A stretch of 64,000 nucleotides of DNA. It comes from Oscillospiraceae bacterium. Its GTDB lineage: Bacteria > Bacillota > Clostridia > Oscillospirales > Oscillospiraceae. Made by a program: the position numbers and the translations under genes. This document shows, piece by piece, positions 32,346 to 41,487 of the stretch. How positions within the stretch are numbered: position 1 is the stretch's first letter; every line of letters starts with the position of its first letter. The stretch is from the NCBI GenBank assembly GCA_017458065.1, contig JAFTGD010000010.1, positions 1 to 64,000 of the forward strand. Reading direction: 5' to 3'. The notes beneath the pieces are model-generated. The model was not told where the DNA came from, ran no database searches, and worked only from the letters and a program-made list of their open reading frames with translations.

Positions 32346-34649
32346 TCAGGCTGTCGCCTCTGCAAGGATATCCGCAAAGGCATCGATGACGCCCTGGCGG
32401 GAGAAGGACAGCGTCGCGGAGGTGACGGCGTCCACATCGGTGGTGCCGGCTTCCTTGATAGCCTCGGCCATGGCGTCCTTCAGGCTCTGGGGCATGAGGT
32501 CCTGATCGCCGGAGGACTTGATCTTGACATCCAGGATCTCATCCTCGGAGAAGGTGGCCTCTACAGTCACCGTGCTGTAGCCGGTGTTCTTGGAGGAGGT
32601 GTAGGTGCCGGCATAGTACTTGCCGTTTGTGGTGCGCTCGGCAGCCTCTTCGGCCGCGGCGGGAGCCTCAATGCCGTTGTCGAGGTCGACCTTCAGATAC
32701 TCGGCCGCGAGGAAGCCCGTGGTAAACGCGCTGCCGCAGCTGTTGCCGGCGGTCGGGGTGTGATACTGTACGCCGTAGCGCTGTCCGCAGCAGTTGCCGA
32801 CTGCATACAGGCCGGGGATCGGGCTCTTGTCGGCCTTCAGGACGCGGTACTCGCCGTCCGTGCAGACCGCAGCGTGCTGGCAGAGGCCGCCGGAGGGCTT
32901 GCCGCCGGTGACGGAGGAGGCGGCGAAGAACGGCGCCTTCTCGATCTTGAAGTGCATGAGGCTCTTGTCAGCGCCCCAGTCGCTGTCGTAACCGGCGTCG
33001 CACATCTCGTTCCAGTGCTTGATCTCATCCAGGAAGCCCTGCTTGGCATCTCCCTCATAGCCCATGATGTCGGCCAGCTCTTCCAGCGTCTCGGCGGCAT
33101 ACAGGGTGGTGGGGTCGTTGCCGTAGCGGGCGAAGGCCTGCACCGAGAAGCCGTCCGGACCGGTCACGTAGTTGGCCATGTCCTTGCGGACCTTCTCGAT
33201 CATGTAGTCATTGCTGCGGTCCATGGCCTGGTGGTCATAGGCCTGATACTCGCAGTACTCATCCCAGTTGGCGTCGGTCACGCAGACCATCTTGAGGCCT
33301 TCCGGCATCATGTCGAGATAGCCGACAGAGCCGTGGCGGGTGATGGTCTCATTGAAGAAACGCTTACCGTCGTTGCCGAAGATGGGCCACACGCCGCCGA
33401 AGGGGAAGCTCGGGCGGTTGTTGATGCCGGCAGCCTGTCCGGCACGGGGGCCCGCCTCCATCGTGGCGCCCGCCCACAGCATCATGCGGATGCCGGAGCC
33501 GTCACGGCCCATGGAGCTGACGTTGTTGACATCCGTGCGGTCGAGGCCGTAGGACCAGGCCAGGTTGCGCAGCTGGTCGCAGAGGTCGAGGCGCATGTCC
33601 GGGTTGCCGCCGAAGTCGCCCGCCGCAACGACGACCGCCTTGGCGTTGACCTGGAAGTAGTTGCCGTCCACATCGGTGAAGATGGCGCCGGTGACCTGTC
33701 CGTTCTTATGGACCAGCGTCAGCCCCTGTGCACCGTAGATATACTCCGCGCCGAGCTCCTGCGCCTTCTGCTGGAGCAGACGGACGGTGTAGGGCCACAT
33801 ATTGTTGTTGGTGTTGCTGTCGGTGCCGGTGTCGCGCCACTGCGTCATGCCGACAAAGTATCTGCTGCCGCTGCAGACGCCGTCAAACTCCTTGTTGCCC
33901 TTGTAGTTGCAGGCGTGGGCGTACTTGGCGACGTAGTCCTCGGGCAGATAGGCCAGCATCCAGTCCAGCGCCTCGCCGGAGCGCTTGGCATAGTCCATGA
34001 CGATCTTCTGGTTGGCGTGGCCCAGGGCCTTGTTCATATACTCGGTGAAGATGTCGTTGGGATCGTACTTCTCAGCGCCCTTGTCCAGGAAGAACCTGGA
34101 GTTGTAGGTGGTGAGGTCGCAGGCGTAGTTGTCGTACTCTTCCCAGGTCTGCACTTCGCAGCAGATGACCTTCAGGCCCTGATCCGTGCAGTGCAGCGTG
34201 GCGGAAGTGCCCGCCTGGCCGGAGCCGATGACGAGAACGTCGCAGTCCTTGGTGTAAGAGACCTTGCCGGAGAGATCCGGCTCGTCGCCCAGCCATGCCG
34301 GCTTGTTGTTCATGAACTTGTCCTCGGTGATGCCGAGGGCGCCGACCATGCCGACCATCATGGAGCCCAGGATGTCGCCGTTGCCCTTCTGGACAATGTA
34401 CTCCTCCGGAGTCTCAGGGGCCTTGGCGTCGGGGTTGGAGCGGCGGTTTGCCTGGGAATAGCTGGTGGCGAAGATGTCATCCCAGGTGATGTTGGGATTG
34501 GGGGCAACTTCGGCCGCCCCGCCCGGGCCTCCGGGACCCTCTGCCTTTGCCTGGACAGACGCGCCGCCCAGCAGGCTGGTTGCTGCAAGACCCAGCGCAC
34601 CTGCTGCGGTGCCCTTCAGGAACTCACGACGGGAAATGAATTTTGCCAT
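32346..34649 (-). CDS. Tat-exported FAD-dependent reductase with FMN-binding domain
   Basis: This protein of about 767 residues has a Tat signal (SRREFLKGTAAGALGLAATS, arginines 7-8) and then an FAD-binding fumarate-reductase/urocanate-reductase-like core with VLVIGSGQAGTSA at about 138-150. A C-terminal FMN-binding domain (about 672-767) carries DAVTSATLS, a match to the ApbE flavinylation motif with the acceptor Ser/Thr. Proteins of this kind are extracytoplasmic terminal reductases fed by a membrane electron-transfer chain. The start at 34649 follows AGGAGG. It is divergent from a LysR regulator that probably controls it. The acceptor is unknown. Confidence 0.85.
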   Translation of the reverse strand: MAKFISRREFLKGTAAGALGLAATSLLGGASVQAKAEGPGGPGGAAEVAPNPNITWDDIFATSYSQANRRSNPDAKAPETPEEYIVQKGNGDILGSMMVGMVGALGITEDKFMNNKPAWLGDEPDLSGKVSYTKDCDVLVIGSGQAGTSATLHCTDQGLKVICCEVQTWEEYDNYACDLTTYNSRFFLDKGAEKYDPNDIFTEYMNKALGHANQKIVMDYAKRSGEALDWMLAYLPEDYVAKYAHACNYKGNKEFDGVCSGSRYFVGMTQWRDTGTDSNTNNNMWPYTVRLLQQKAQELGAEYIYGAQGLTLVHKNGQVTGAIFTDVDGNYFQVNAKAVVVAAGDFGGNPDMRLDLCDQLRNLAWSYGLDRTDVNNVSSMGRDGSGIRMMLWAGATMEAGPRAGQAAGINNRPSFPFGGVWPIFGNDGKRFFNETITRHGSVGYLDMMPEGLKMVCVTDANWDEYCEYQAYDHQAMDRSNDYMIEKVRKDMANYVTGPDGFSVQAFARYGNDPTTLYAAETLEELADIMGYEGDAKQGFLDEIKHWNEMCDAGYDSDWGADKSLMHFKIEKAPFFAASSVTGGKPSGGLCQHAAVCTDGEYRVLKADKSPIPGLYAVGNCCGQRYGVQYHTPTAGNSCGSAFTTGFLAAEYLKVDLDNGIEAPAAAEEAAERTTNGKYYAGTYTSSKNTGYSTVTVEATFSEDEILDVKIKSSGDQDLMPQSLKDAMAEAIKEAGTTDVDAVTSATLSFSRQGVIDAFADILAEATA

Positions 34650-34691
34650 TTTGTATCCTCCTTTTAAAATCAAATTGAGGTTTCTGCCTGT

Positions 34692-34739
34692 ATTATAACC
34701 TGATTACACCTTGCATTTGAATACCAGATCTTTTATAAT
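34692..34739. promoter_or_regulatory. Overlapping divergent promoters (flavoprotein and LysR)
   Basis: Toward lysR, TTGCAT (34711-34716) and TATAAT (34734-34739) are 17 bp apart. Toward the flavoprotein gene, TATAAT on the minus strand (34692-34697) lacks a good -35, as expected for an activator-dependent promoter. The two -35 regions overlap. Confidence 0.6.
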
Positions 34740-34817
34740 AGCATTAAACATCTTTAAATGCCCGGTTGAATTCTGCGCAAGCATTCGGCCTGTTTTGATC
34801 TCTTTGGAGGGTTGCCT

Positions 34818-35708
34818 GTGTATAATCAGCAGTTAAAAACATTTCTGACCGTCTGCAGCTGCGGCAGCTTCTCCAAGGCCGCGTCGCTGCTGTTCATGAC
34901 GCCCAGCGCCGTCCTGCATCAGATCCGCATGCTGGAGAAGGATCTGGATACCGAGCTCTTCCTGCGCACCAGCAAGGGCGTCTCCCTCACCCCCTCCGGC
35001 CTCTATCTTGAGCAGCACGCCCTGCTCTTTGTCCAGATGGGGGACGAGATCCGGCGCGGGCTGAAGGACATCACCTCCAAGGAGCACAGCATCTGCATCG
35101 GGACCTCCATGCTGGAAAAGTGCCGCCTGCTCTATGATCTGTGGGTCCTTTTCTCAGCGGAGGAGCCGGACTGCCAGATCCAGATGTCCAATATCGACAC
35201 AGAGCACAACATCCCGGAGAACACAGACCTGATCGAGAGCTTCAACAGCCAGGCCCCGTGGATGCACGGGTGGGAATTCCTCGAGATCTGCCGAGTCCCC
35301 TTCGGCTTCGCCGTCGTGAGCGACCATCCGCTTGCAAAAAAACAGGTCCTCACCCTGGATGATCTGAAAGGAGAAACCGTCCTCACCATCAACGACGGCA
35401 GCTGCGAAACCATTGCCTCGCTCCTCCGCCTGCTGCGGGAAAACGGCATCAACGTTGTATACAACTACGGAAGCGGAATGAACATGTTCTGGGAATCCGC
35501 CTTTCGCCGGGATGTCCAGCTGGTCCCTTTCTGCTTCAAGGATATCCTGATCAACATGACCGTCGTCCCCTTTGACCGGGAATTTCTCCTCCCCTACGGG
35601 ATATTCTACCGGCCCAATCCCCATCCCGCCGTACAGCGCTTCCTGGATTTTGTCCGGCTGACCTATTCCTCCGGCAACGCCAGCGGCATTGTCCCGGTGC
35701 TGGAGTAA
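34818..35708 (+). CDS. LysR family transcriptional regulator
   Basis: This protein of about 296 residues has an N-terminal helix-turn-helix (QQLKTFLTVCSCGSFSKAASLLFMTPSAVLHQIRMLEKDL) and a periplasmic-binding-fold effector domain. The GTG at 34818 is favoured because GGAGG ends 7 bases before it; a TTG at 34812 has no room for a ribosome site. Divergent orientation to the Tat-exported flavoprotein gene is the classic arrangement for a LysR activator and its target. A hairpin terminator follows at 35749-35783. Confidence 0.88.
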   Translation: MYNQQLKTFLTVCSCGSFSKAASLLFMTPSAVLHQIRMLEKDLDTELFLRTSKGVSLTPSGLYLEQHALLFVQMGDEIRRGLKDITSKEHSICIGTSMLEKCRLLYDLWVLFSAEEPDCQIQMSNIDTEHNIPENTDLIESFNSQAPWMHGWEFLEICRVPFGFAVVSDHPLAKKQVLTLDDLKGETVLTINDGSCETIASLLRLLRENGINVVYNYGSGMNMFWESAFRRDVQLVPFCFKDILINMTVVPFDREFLLPYGIFYRPNPHPAVQRFLDFVRLTYSSGNASGIVPVLE

Positions 35709-35748
35709 GCTTCTCCCGGCAGCGCCGTCCACACCGGCGGTTACACAG

Positions 35749-35783
35749 AGCATCGGCGTCCCGGTCGCCGATGCTTAATTTTT
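35749..35783 (+). terminator. Intrinsic terminator of the LysR gene
   Basis: AGCATCGGCG (35749-35758) pairs with CGCCGATGCT (35766-35775), followed by TAATTTTT. Confidence 0.85.
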
Positions 35784-35873
35784 GCAAAAAAGCCTTTTCT
35801 GTCTTGCTTTTCCAGCCCGGATAGGGTACAATCCCTTCAGAAATTTGTATCTTTATTTCAGGAGGGCAAGAGG

Positions 35874-36776
35874 ATGGCAGAACAGAAGTACAAACGGCGC
35901 TGGGGCGACCGCCGGGACGGCCGATGGGTCCGGGACGTGCCGGGGCTGCAGACCATCATGGGGCATATCCTTCCCAACCGCACGGACTGCGAGTGCTTCA
36001 TGAAAGACAGCTTTGACGTCACGGAACTGCTTCCCTACCTGGAAAAGAAAAACGCGGAGCACCCGGATTACAAGACGACGGTCTTTCACGCGCTGGTCAT
36101 GAGCGTTGCGCGCATGGTGCGTGAGCGGCCGAAGATGAACCGCTTCATCCAGGGCCGCCGCATGTACGAGCGCTACGACATCAGTCTCAGCTTTGTCTGC
36201 AAACGCCGTTTTCAGGACGACGGGGAAGAGGCGCTCATGTTCCTTGTCCCCAAAGAGGATGAGACTCTCGACAGCCTGAGCCTGCGCATCGTCGGCGACG
36301 TGCGGGAGACCCGCAAGAGCGAGTCCTCCACCGGCGGCATCGACGCCGTCATCGACGGCTTTGCCAAAATCCCCCGCCTGCTGCTGATGCCGATCCTGCG
36401 GATCGTCCGCTGGCTGGACTTCTGGGGCCTGAACCCGAAGGCGCTGACCGACGGCGACCCGAACTACTCCACCGTCTTCCTCTCGAACCTGGGCAGTATC
36501 CAGGCGCCCGCCGTTTACCATCACCTGAACAACTACGGCACCAACAGTCTTTTCGTGACCATCGGCACCATCCACAAGGAAGAGCGGATCATGCCCGACG
36601 GCTCCAAACAGATTCGCGACGTGGTGGATATCGGCGCTATCCTGGACGAGCGGATTGCGGACGGCTTCTACTTTGCCCGCAGCCTGAAGCTGGTGAAATA
36701 CATTTTCGCCCATCCGGAGCTGCTGGACCGGCCGCTGAGCGAACCCAGCAACTTTGACTTTAACAGCAAGCTGTAA
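35874..36776 (+). CDS. Stand-alone E2-acyltransferase-fold protein lacking the catalytic histidine
   Basis: This 300-residue protein has the CoA-dependent acyltransferase fold of 2-oxo-acid dehydrogenase E2 but no lipoyl or subunit-binding domain. Matching blocks are TVFHALVMSVARMVRERPKMN, FLSNLGSIQAPAVYHHLNN and, at the active site, DERIADGFYFAR where E2 has DHRxxDG. The catalytic His is therefore Glu. It precedes an acyl-CoA synthetase gene by 72 bases and is probably co-transcribed. A role as a CoA/acyl binding partner or altered acyltransferase is inference. The ribosome site GGAGG lies 8 bases before the ATG. Confidence 0.7.
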   Translation: MAEQKYKRRWGDRRDGRWVRDVPGLQTIMGHILPNRTDCECFMKDSFDVTELLPYLEKKNAEHPDYKTTVFHALVMSVARMVRERPKMNRFIQGRRMYERYDISLSFVCKRRFQDDGEEALMFLVPKEDETLDSLSLRIVGDVRETRKSESSTGGIDAVIDGFAKIPRLLLMPILRIVRWLDFWGLNPKALTDGDPNYSTVFLSNLGSIQAPAVYHHLNNYGTNSLFVTIGTIHKEERIMPDGSKQIRDVVDIGAILDERIADGFYFARSLKLVKYIFAHPELLDRPLSEPSNFDFNSKL

Positions 36777-36782
36777 AAGATC

Positions 36783-36808
36783 TGTTCCCGCCCTCAGGGG
36801 CGGGAACA
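36783..36808 (+). other. Intercistronic hairpin
   Basis: TGTTCCCGCCC (36783-36793) pairs with 36798-36808 around TCAG. It lies between the E2-like and acyl-CoA synthetase genes and lacks a U-tract. Confidence 0.65.
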
Positions 36809-36848
36809 CGCACACTTCTCAATATACATCAACAGGAGACTGAAAGAT

Positions 36849-38591
36849 ATGGAAACCATCACCGCCAAAACCCCGTGGGAAAGCGCCATGGACCAGATCC
36901 CCATGCACCTGGATTACTTTGAGGGCTCCATGGTCGACAAGGTCATGGACATCGCGTCCCGGTATCCGAACAACGTCGCGTTCGACTTTATGGGCAAGTC
37001 CACCACCTACCGCCAGATGGCCCGCGAGATCGAAAACTGCGCCAAAGCGCTCAAGACCATCGGCATCCGTGAGAACGACAAAGTCACCATCGCCATGCCC
37101 AACTGCCCCCAGGCCATCTATATGTTCTATGCCGTGAACATGGTCGGCGCCATCGCCAACATGATCCATCCGCTCTCGGCCGAGAAGGAGATCGAGTTCT
37201 ATCTCAACGAGTCCGAGTCCATCACAGCCATCACCCTGGACCAGTTCTATCACAAGTTCGAGCACATCCGCGAGAACACCAAGGTCGTCAACATCATCAT
37301 CGCCTCGGTCAAGGACGCGCTCTCCAAGCCGGTCCGGGCAGGCTATATGCTCACCGAAGGGCGCAAAATCAAGAAGATCCCCAAGGACGCCCCCGTCATC
37401 CGCTGGAAGGAGTTCATGCATCTCTCCCAGCACTGCTTCTATAACTACAAGGTCAGCCGCGCCTCCGACGACCCGGCGGTCATCCTCTATTCCGGCGGCA
37501 CCACCGGCACCACCAAGGGCATTGTCCTGACCAACCGGAACTTCAACGCCCTGTCCCAGCAGATCGTCGCAACCAACCCCATGTTCAAGCCCGGCGACAA
37601 GATGCTGTCCGCCATGCCGCTCTTCCACGGCTTCGGCCTGGGCGTCTGCATCCACTCGATGCTGGCCCAGGGCGGGCGCTGCATTCTGGTGCCCCGCTTC
37701 ACGGCCCAGAGCTATGCCAAGCTCATCACCAAGTATAAGTGCAACTTCATCGCGGGTGTCCCCACGCTCTATGAGGCGCTGCTCCGCCTGCCCAGCATGG
37801 ACGGCGCGGACCTCAGCTGCCTGAAGGGCGTCTTCTCCGGCGGCGACAGCCTCTCCATCGAGCTGAAGAAGAAGTTCGACAAGTTCCTCTACGAGCACAA
37901 CGCCGTCATCCAGGTCCGCGAGGGCTACGGCACCACCGAGACCGTCACGGCCTGCTGCCTCACGCCCCCCAACCGCTATAAGGAGGGCAGCATCGGCATC
38001 CCCTTCCCCGATACTTATATCAAAATCGTGGAACCGGGCACCGACCGCGAGCTGCCCTACGGCGAAGAGGGCGAGATCCTGCTGGCCGGCCCCACCGTCA
38101 TGAAGGAATACATGAAGCATCCCGACGAGACCGCCCAGACTCTGCGCCGTCACGCCGACGGCCTCACCTGGGTCTATACCGGGGACCTGGGCACCCAGGA
38201 CGACGAGGGCTTCATCTACTTCAAGGGCAGGGCCAAACGCATGATCATCTCGTCCGGATACAACGTCTATCCCGGCCAGCTGGAAAACATTCTGGACGCC
38301 CACGAAAAGGTCCAGATGAGCTGTGTCATCGGGGTCCCCGATCCCTACAAGATGCAGAAGGTCAAGGCCTTTGTCAAGCTGGTCCCCGGCACGCCTCAGA
38401 ACGACGCCACCAAGGAAGAGCTGCTGGCCTACTGCCGCAAGCACATCGCCAAGTATGCCATGCCCTATGACATCGAGTTCAAGGACGACATGCCCAAGAC
38501 CCTGGTCGGCAAGGTCGCCTACCGCGTCCTCGAAGAGGAGGAGCTGGCAAAAATCGCCGCCGCGGAAGGAAACGCGGAAGCGAAGGGCTGA
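36849..38591 (+). CDS. AMP-binding acyl-CoA synthetase
   Basis: This 580-residue ANL-superfamily enzyme activates a carboxylic acid as acyl-AMP and then acyl-CoA. Motifs in order are the phosphate loop SGGTTGTTKGIVLTN (about 216-230), GYGTTETV, YTGDLGTQDDEGFIYFKGR and the hinge region with KRMIISSGYNVYPGQLE. The C-terminal catalytic Lys lies in PKTLVGKVAYR. No membrane segment is seen. The chain length of its substrate cannot be told. The E2-like gene upstream and a strong terminator downstream define a two-gene unit. Confidence 0.88.
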   Translation: METITAKTPWESAMDQIPMHLDYFEGSMVDKVMDIASRYPNNVAFDFMGKSTTYRQMAREIENCAKALKTIGIRENDKVTIAMPNCPQAIYMFYAVNMVGAIANMIHPLSAEKEIEFYLNESESITAITLDQFYHKFEHIRENTKVVNIIIASVKDALSKPVRAGYMLTEGRKIKKIPKDAPVIRWKEFMHLSQHCFYNYKVSRASDDPAVILYSGGTTGTTKGIVLTNRNFNALSQQIVATNPMFKPGDKMLSAMPLFHGFGLGVCIHSMLAQGGRCILVPRFTAQSYAKLITKYKCNFIAGVPTLYEALLRLPSMDGADLSCLKGVFSGGDSLSIELKKKFDKFLYEHNAVIQVREGYGTTETVTACCLTPPNRYKEGSIGIPFPDTYIKIVEPGTDRELPYGEEGEILLAGPTVMKEYMKHPDETAQTLRRHADGLTWVYTGDLGTQDDEGFIYFKGRAKRMIISSGYNVYPGQLENILDAHEKVQMSCVIGVPDPYKMQKVKAFVKLVPGTPQNDATKEELLAYCRKHIAKYAMPYDIEFKDDMPKTLVGKVAYRVLEEEELAKIAAAEGNAEAKG

Positions 38592-38655
38592 CACTCTATG
38601 CCTGGCTAATTGCGTTCATTCCCTTTTGGTCGAAACATAATTTGATAAATAATCC

Positions 38656-38702
38656 AATACCCTGGCGGAATAAATCATAGTTCGCCAGGGTATTATTTTC
38701 TC
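38656..38702 (+). terminator. Intrinsic terminator of the acyl-CoA synthetase unit
   Basis: AATACCCTGGCG (38656-38667) pairs perfectly with 38683-38694, followed by ATTTTCT. The rest of the 38592-38887 gap shows no gene; it marks the border of the AT-richer island. Confidence 0.85.
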
Positions 38703-38887
38703 TTGATAAGCGCTTCTGCAGTACGCTCCCATCACAGAGACTGTTACAGAAGTCAACAATCATTAGGGGATCAACAATCTTCAACAGCTTAACATAATGG
38801 CTCTATGTCAGATACAGCTTCCGCACTAACTTTTCCAAATACAAAAATCGTAGAACACCGGGGTGCGGTCAGCAGGATAAACAGCTA

Positions 38888-39904
38888 TCACGCTGCGGCA
38901 ACCGCTGCCTTAACTTGCTCCTGGACATAACTATCAACTTTTCTCTCAAAATCATCATACTTTTCTTTGTTTTTAAGTACTCGGACAAGATCAAGCTCAT
39001 CTTCGACTTGTACCCGCCCATTAACTCCAAGAAGTGACTGCGCGTTTAAGATATCCACAACATCAAGATTGCTCAATTTCTTCGTTAACATGTAATAGTC
39101 AAAGAGATTCTGCCGGAAATGCGCTTCTTCCAGTTCATCATATACTTTTAGGAACAATTCATAATTTGCTGGAACGTTCTGCTTCTGGAAATAATACGTC
39201 TTGACAAATTCACACAAAAGGGATGTGTATGCGGGAACCAAAGTATAGACAATTTCAAGAAGTATTTCTTCCTGTAATGCTTTGTCATTCAAGTTCAAAA
39301 TCATTTCTGACAGGAAAGCTCTGATCTCAATTATCAACTTCTCTAGTTCATCAAGCTCGATTTTTGCGTTCTCCTGAAGCTTTGTTGACATCTGGTTGAA
39401 AAGCATCGTCAGTTTCTGAAAACGGGCAATGATGTTATTCTTCTGGATATTTGCAATCTGGTTAACACGAACTGATATTTTTTGAATCTCAGAGCTGAGC
39501 GTATTAAGTTTTGTTGAGATCATAGCAAATCCCGCTATATTAACGCCAAGATTTACGAGGCCCAGCCCTGCGTTAAGGTATGCAAGATTCTGAACGGATC
39601 CAACTAGCTTATAGATTTGATCAACCTGCACTGACATATTTTTGCAAGTTGTTGACAGTGTATGAAGATTCTTCCTCATAGAATTCACTGTCCCTCTGAC
39701 ATCTTCGAGACCATACCCGCCCAGCAGTTTTTCAGCTACTTGTTCTGCCTTCTGTGCGTCACTTCCAATAACAGCATCAATGAAAGGTTTATATTTTTTC
39801 TTTGCGGTTCTCGTAACGATTTCAATAGCCCTTCCAGGCGGCTGTAGATTCGCGAGCTGTTCTCTTGCTATCATTACAGGAACTGAAACAAATTCTTCCA
39901 TCAC
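38888..39904 (-). CDS. Coiled-coil protein with central hydrophobic segment, unknown
   Basis: This 338-residue protein was not recognised. Residues 75-105 and 130-215 are long heptad-like helices. Between them lies a hydrophobic stretch (about 106-129, LAYLNAGLGLVNLGVNIAGF) rich in Gly, Asn and Ala. The N-terminal 70 residues are basic and the C-terminal third is helical and charged. A hydrophobic head between amphipathic helices recalls alpha-helical pore-forming toxins; a helix-breaking membrane segment also resembles rhomboid substrates. Both are inference. Its ATG overlaps the stop of the 228-residue gene (ATGA), so the two are translated as a pair. The DNA is AT-richer than the surroundings. 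Confidence 0.65.
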   Translation of the reverse strand: MMEEFVSVPVMIAREQLANLQPPGRAIEIVTRTAKKKYKPFIDAVIGSDAQKAEQVAEKLLGGYGLEDVRGTVNSMRKNLHTLSTTCKNMSVQVDQIYKLVGSVQNLAYLNAGLGLVNLGVNIAGFAMISTKLNTLSSEIQKISVRVNQIANIQKNNIIARFQKLTMLFNQMSTKLQENAKIELDELEKLIIEIRAFLSEMILNLNDKALQEEILLEIVYTLVPAYTSLLCEFVKTYYFQKQNVPANYELFLKVYDELEEAHFRQNLFDYYMLTKKLSNLDVVDILNAQSLLGVNGRVQVEDELDLVRVLKNKEKYDDFERKVDSYVQEQVKAAVAAA

Positions 39905-40587
39905 ACTACCTCCACACCTAGTAATCCGCGCTGCTTTAACACATGGCAGTACAGAATCTCGCTGACGATGAAAAGATATAGAGCCTTGTTTTTATCGTTT
40001 TCTATAATGGTCTTCTTCCGCGAAGAACGTAGTTTACGTCTTCGGTTCTCATCTTCTCCATTAGCGTTCAAGAACACCTCATCAAAGATAGTGATGTCAT
40101 CAATTCCATTACTAAAGTCAACATCAGAAATGAGGGCTTCCTTGCCAATGTCACTTTGTTTGCGTACTTCCTTCATGAGACAGACGAATATCAGAACAGC
40201 ATCTTCCAGATCATTGATAGATGGAGGTAACGTCTTGTAAGTGACCAGCAATTCCAGCGTCCTGAGATAATATTTTTCAGCCCGCGAGGTTTTTGCACAT
40301 TCTATTTTCGCCTTTACGGAGCTTTGCAAATATTGAGCATACATCAGCAAGCTCCCCTTCTCTTTCTCTTCATCGTTCAAGAGAAACAATTCCTCAAATC
40401 GGCAGAGCTGCTCTTTCAAATCCACTGGACGAATATCTGTTTCTTGCAGCACCCTATACCCAAATAAGGGGTAAAGCTGAGATACACAAAGTTTAAACGC
40501 ATCTGCATTAAAGTCATCCACGATTGCCATAAGGTTTAAAGATACTGGTTCTTGTTTTATTGGCTCAGGCTTTTTTCCTCTAGCCAT
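39901..40587 (-). CDS. Hypothetical protein paired with the coiled-coil protein
   Basis: This 228-residue soluble, mostly helical protein has a Lys/Pro-rich N-terminus and a basic patch RRRKLRSSRKK near residue 187, possibly for nucleic acid or phosphate binding. No family was recognised. AAGGAGAGAG precedes the ATG. It is coupled by a four-base overlap to the downstream coiled-coil gene and lies 66 bases after the rhomboid gene, giving a three-gene leftward cassette. It could be an immunity, sensor or chaperone partner; that is inference. Confidence 0.65.
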   Translation of the reverse strand: MARGKKPEPIKQEPVSLNLMAIVDDFNADAFKLCVSQLYPLFGYRVLQETDIRPVDLKEQLCRFEELFLLNDEEKEKGSLLMYAQYLQSSVKAKIECAKTSRAEKYYLRTLELLVTYKTLPPSINDLEDAVLIFVCLMKEVRKQSDIGKEALISDVDFSNGIDDITIFDEVFLNANGEDENRRRKLRSSRKKTIIENDKNKALYLFIVSEILYCHVLKQRGLLGVEVV

Positions 40588-40653
40588 AATCTCTCTCCTT
40601 TATTCCACTATAAGATATGGTTGCCAAATTAATAAATCGTTAAAACCTCGCTT

Positions 40654-41253
40654 TCACTTATCACCATAATTGCTGGCTTTCCTTCGGATGTTCACCTTGT
40701 AGCCAATAATGGCCCCTACCGCACCACCTATGATATGTGACAGATTAGAGATACTATCAATTTCTGTAAAACCGCTTACGATTTCCCGTCCAATCCATAT
40801 AACAGCAACGATGATCACAGTTACCGGGATCTCGCCTTCTTTGAAACTTGTAAATGAGGTAAGCATTACGAAAGCAAATACAATACCACTTGCACCGCAC
40901 AGAATTGTGTAGGGGAAGAGGAAGTAATTGACCAAGCCGGAAACAAGCGCAGTTATGACGATGATCTCGAGGATTTTATCTCTCCCATATTTTTCTTCCA
41001 ACATCGGTCCAAGGAGCAGAAACAGCGTCATGTTGCTGATATAATGATTCCAGTCAGAATGACCAAGTACATGCGTGAAAAAGCGAAGACCTGTCAGGAT
41101 TGATCCCGGTGTATTATGACCTTCAGAAAACATTAGGATAGTGGATTCGCCATCAGTAATATAGCCAAGTATCAATGCGGCGAAACTAATAACTGCAAAC
41201 CACACAATAGTCGGTGCGTTATTTGTAATCCTGAATTTTCTCAGACTATTCAT
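40654..41253 (-). CDS. Rhomboid family intramembrane serine protease
   Basis: This protein of about 199 residues has six predicted membrane helices. The catalytic Ser lies in CGASGIVFAF (Ser122) and the catalytic His in SNLSHIIGGAVGAIIG (His173). The HYISN element (His70, Asn74) matches the oxyanion site of GlpG-type rhomboids. It cleaves transmembrane helices with helix-breaking residues. The start at 41253 follows AAGGAGAG at 5 bases; the frame could extend to 41283 without a ribosome site. Divergence in base composition from the core genes and the two unknown genes downstream suggest a mobile cassette. Confidence 0.82.
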   Translation of the reverse strand: MNSLRKFRITNNAPTIVWFAVISFAALILGYITDGESTILMFSEGHNTPGSILTGLRFFTHVLGHSDWNHYISNMTLFLLLGPMLEEKYGRDKILEIIVITALVSGLVNYFLFPYTILCGASGIVFAFVMLTSFTSFKEGEIPVTVIIVAVIWIGREIVSGFTEIDSISNLSHIIGGAVGAIIGYKVNIRRKASNYGDK

Positions 41254-41487
41254 ATCTCTCCTTCTTTGTCCTGTCTTAACCACTTATTCCCTCACCATCT
41301 GCTACCGATACATTCTCTGACACAGAGGCAGAGCGTAATAGTGGATTTAGTATAAGGAAAGTTCCATCGAAACACCAACCTTTAATAAAGCTCGATGTAA
41401 TGACTCCAGCTCATAAAGCTTCCTCATATTATACACATTAGCCCACCGGAACCCCTGCCCGTACAAGTCTGTCAGATCTCTGAATAG

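Noticed and set aside
32316-34667. A 783-codon plus-strand frame opposite the flavoprotein gene
   Set aside because: The minus strand encodes a complete Tat-FAD-FMN protein; the plus frame has no domain and arises from codon bias.
36819-38594. A 591-codon minus-strand frame opposite the acyl-CoA synthetase
   Set aside because: It mirrors the codon structure of a well-supported gene and has no motif or start signal.
41284-41487. Possible gene between the rhomboid and the toxin
   Set aside because: No frame with a start signal; only a plausible promoter (TTGGTG-18-TATACT, minus strand) for the rhomboid was seen.
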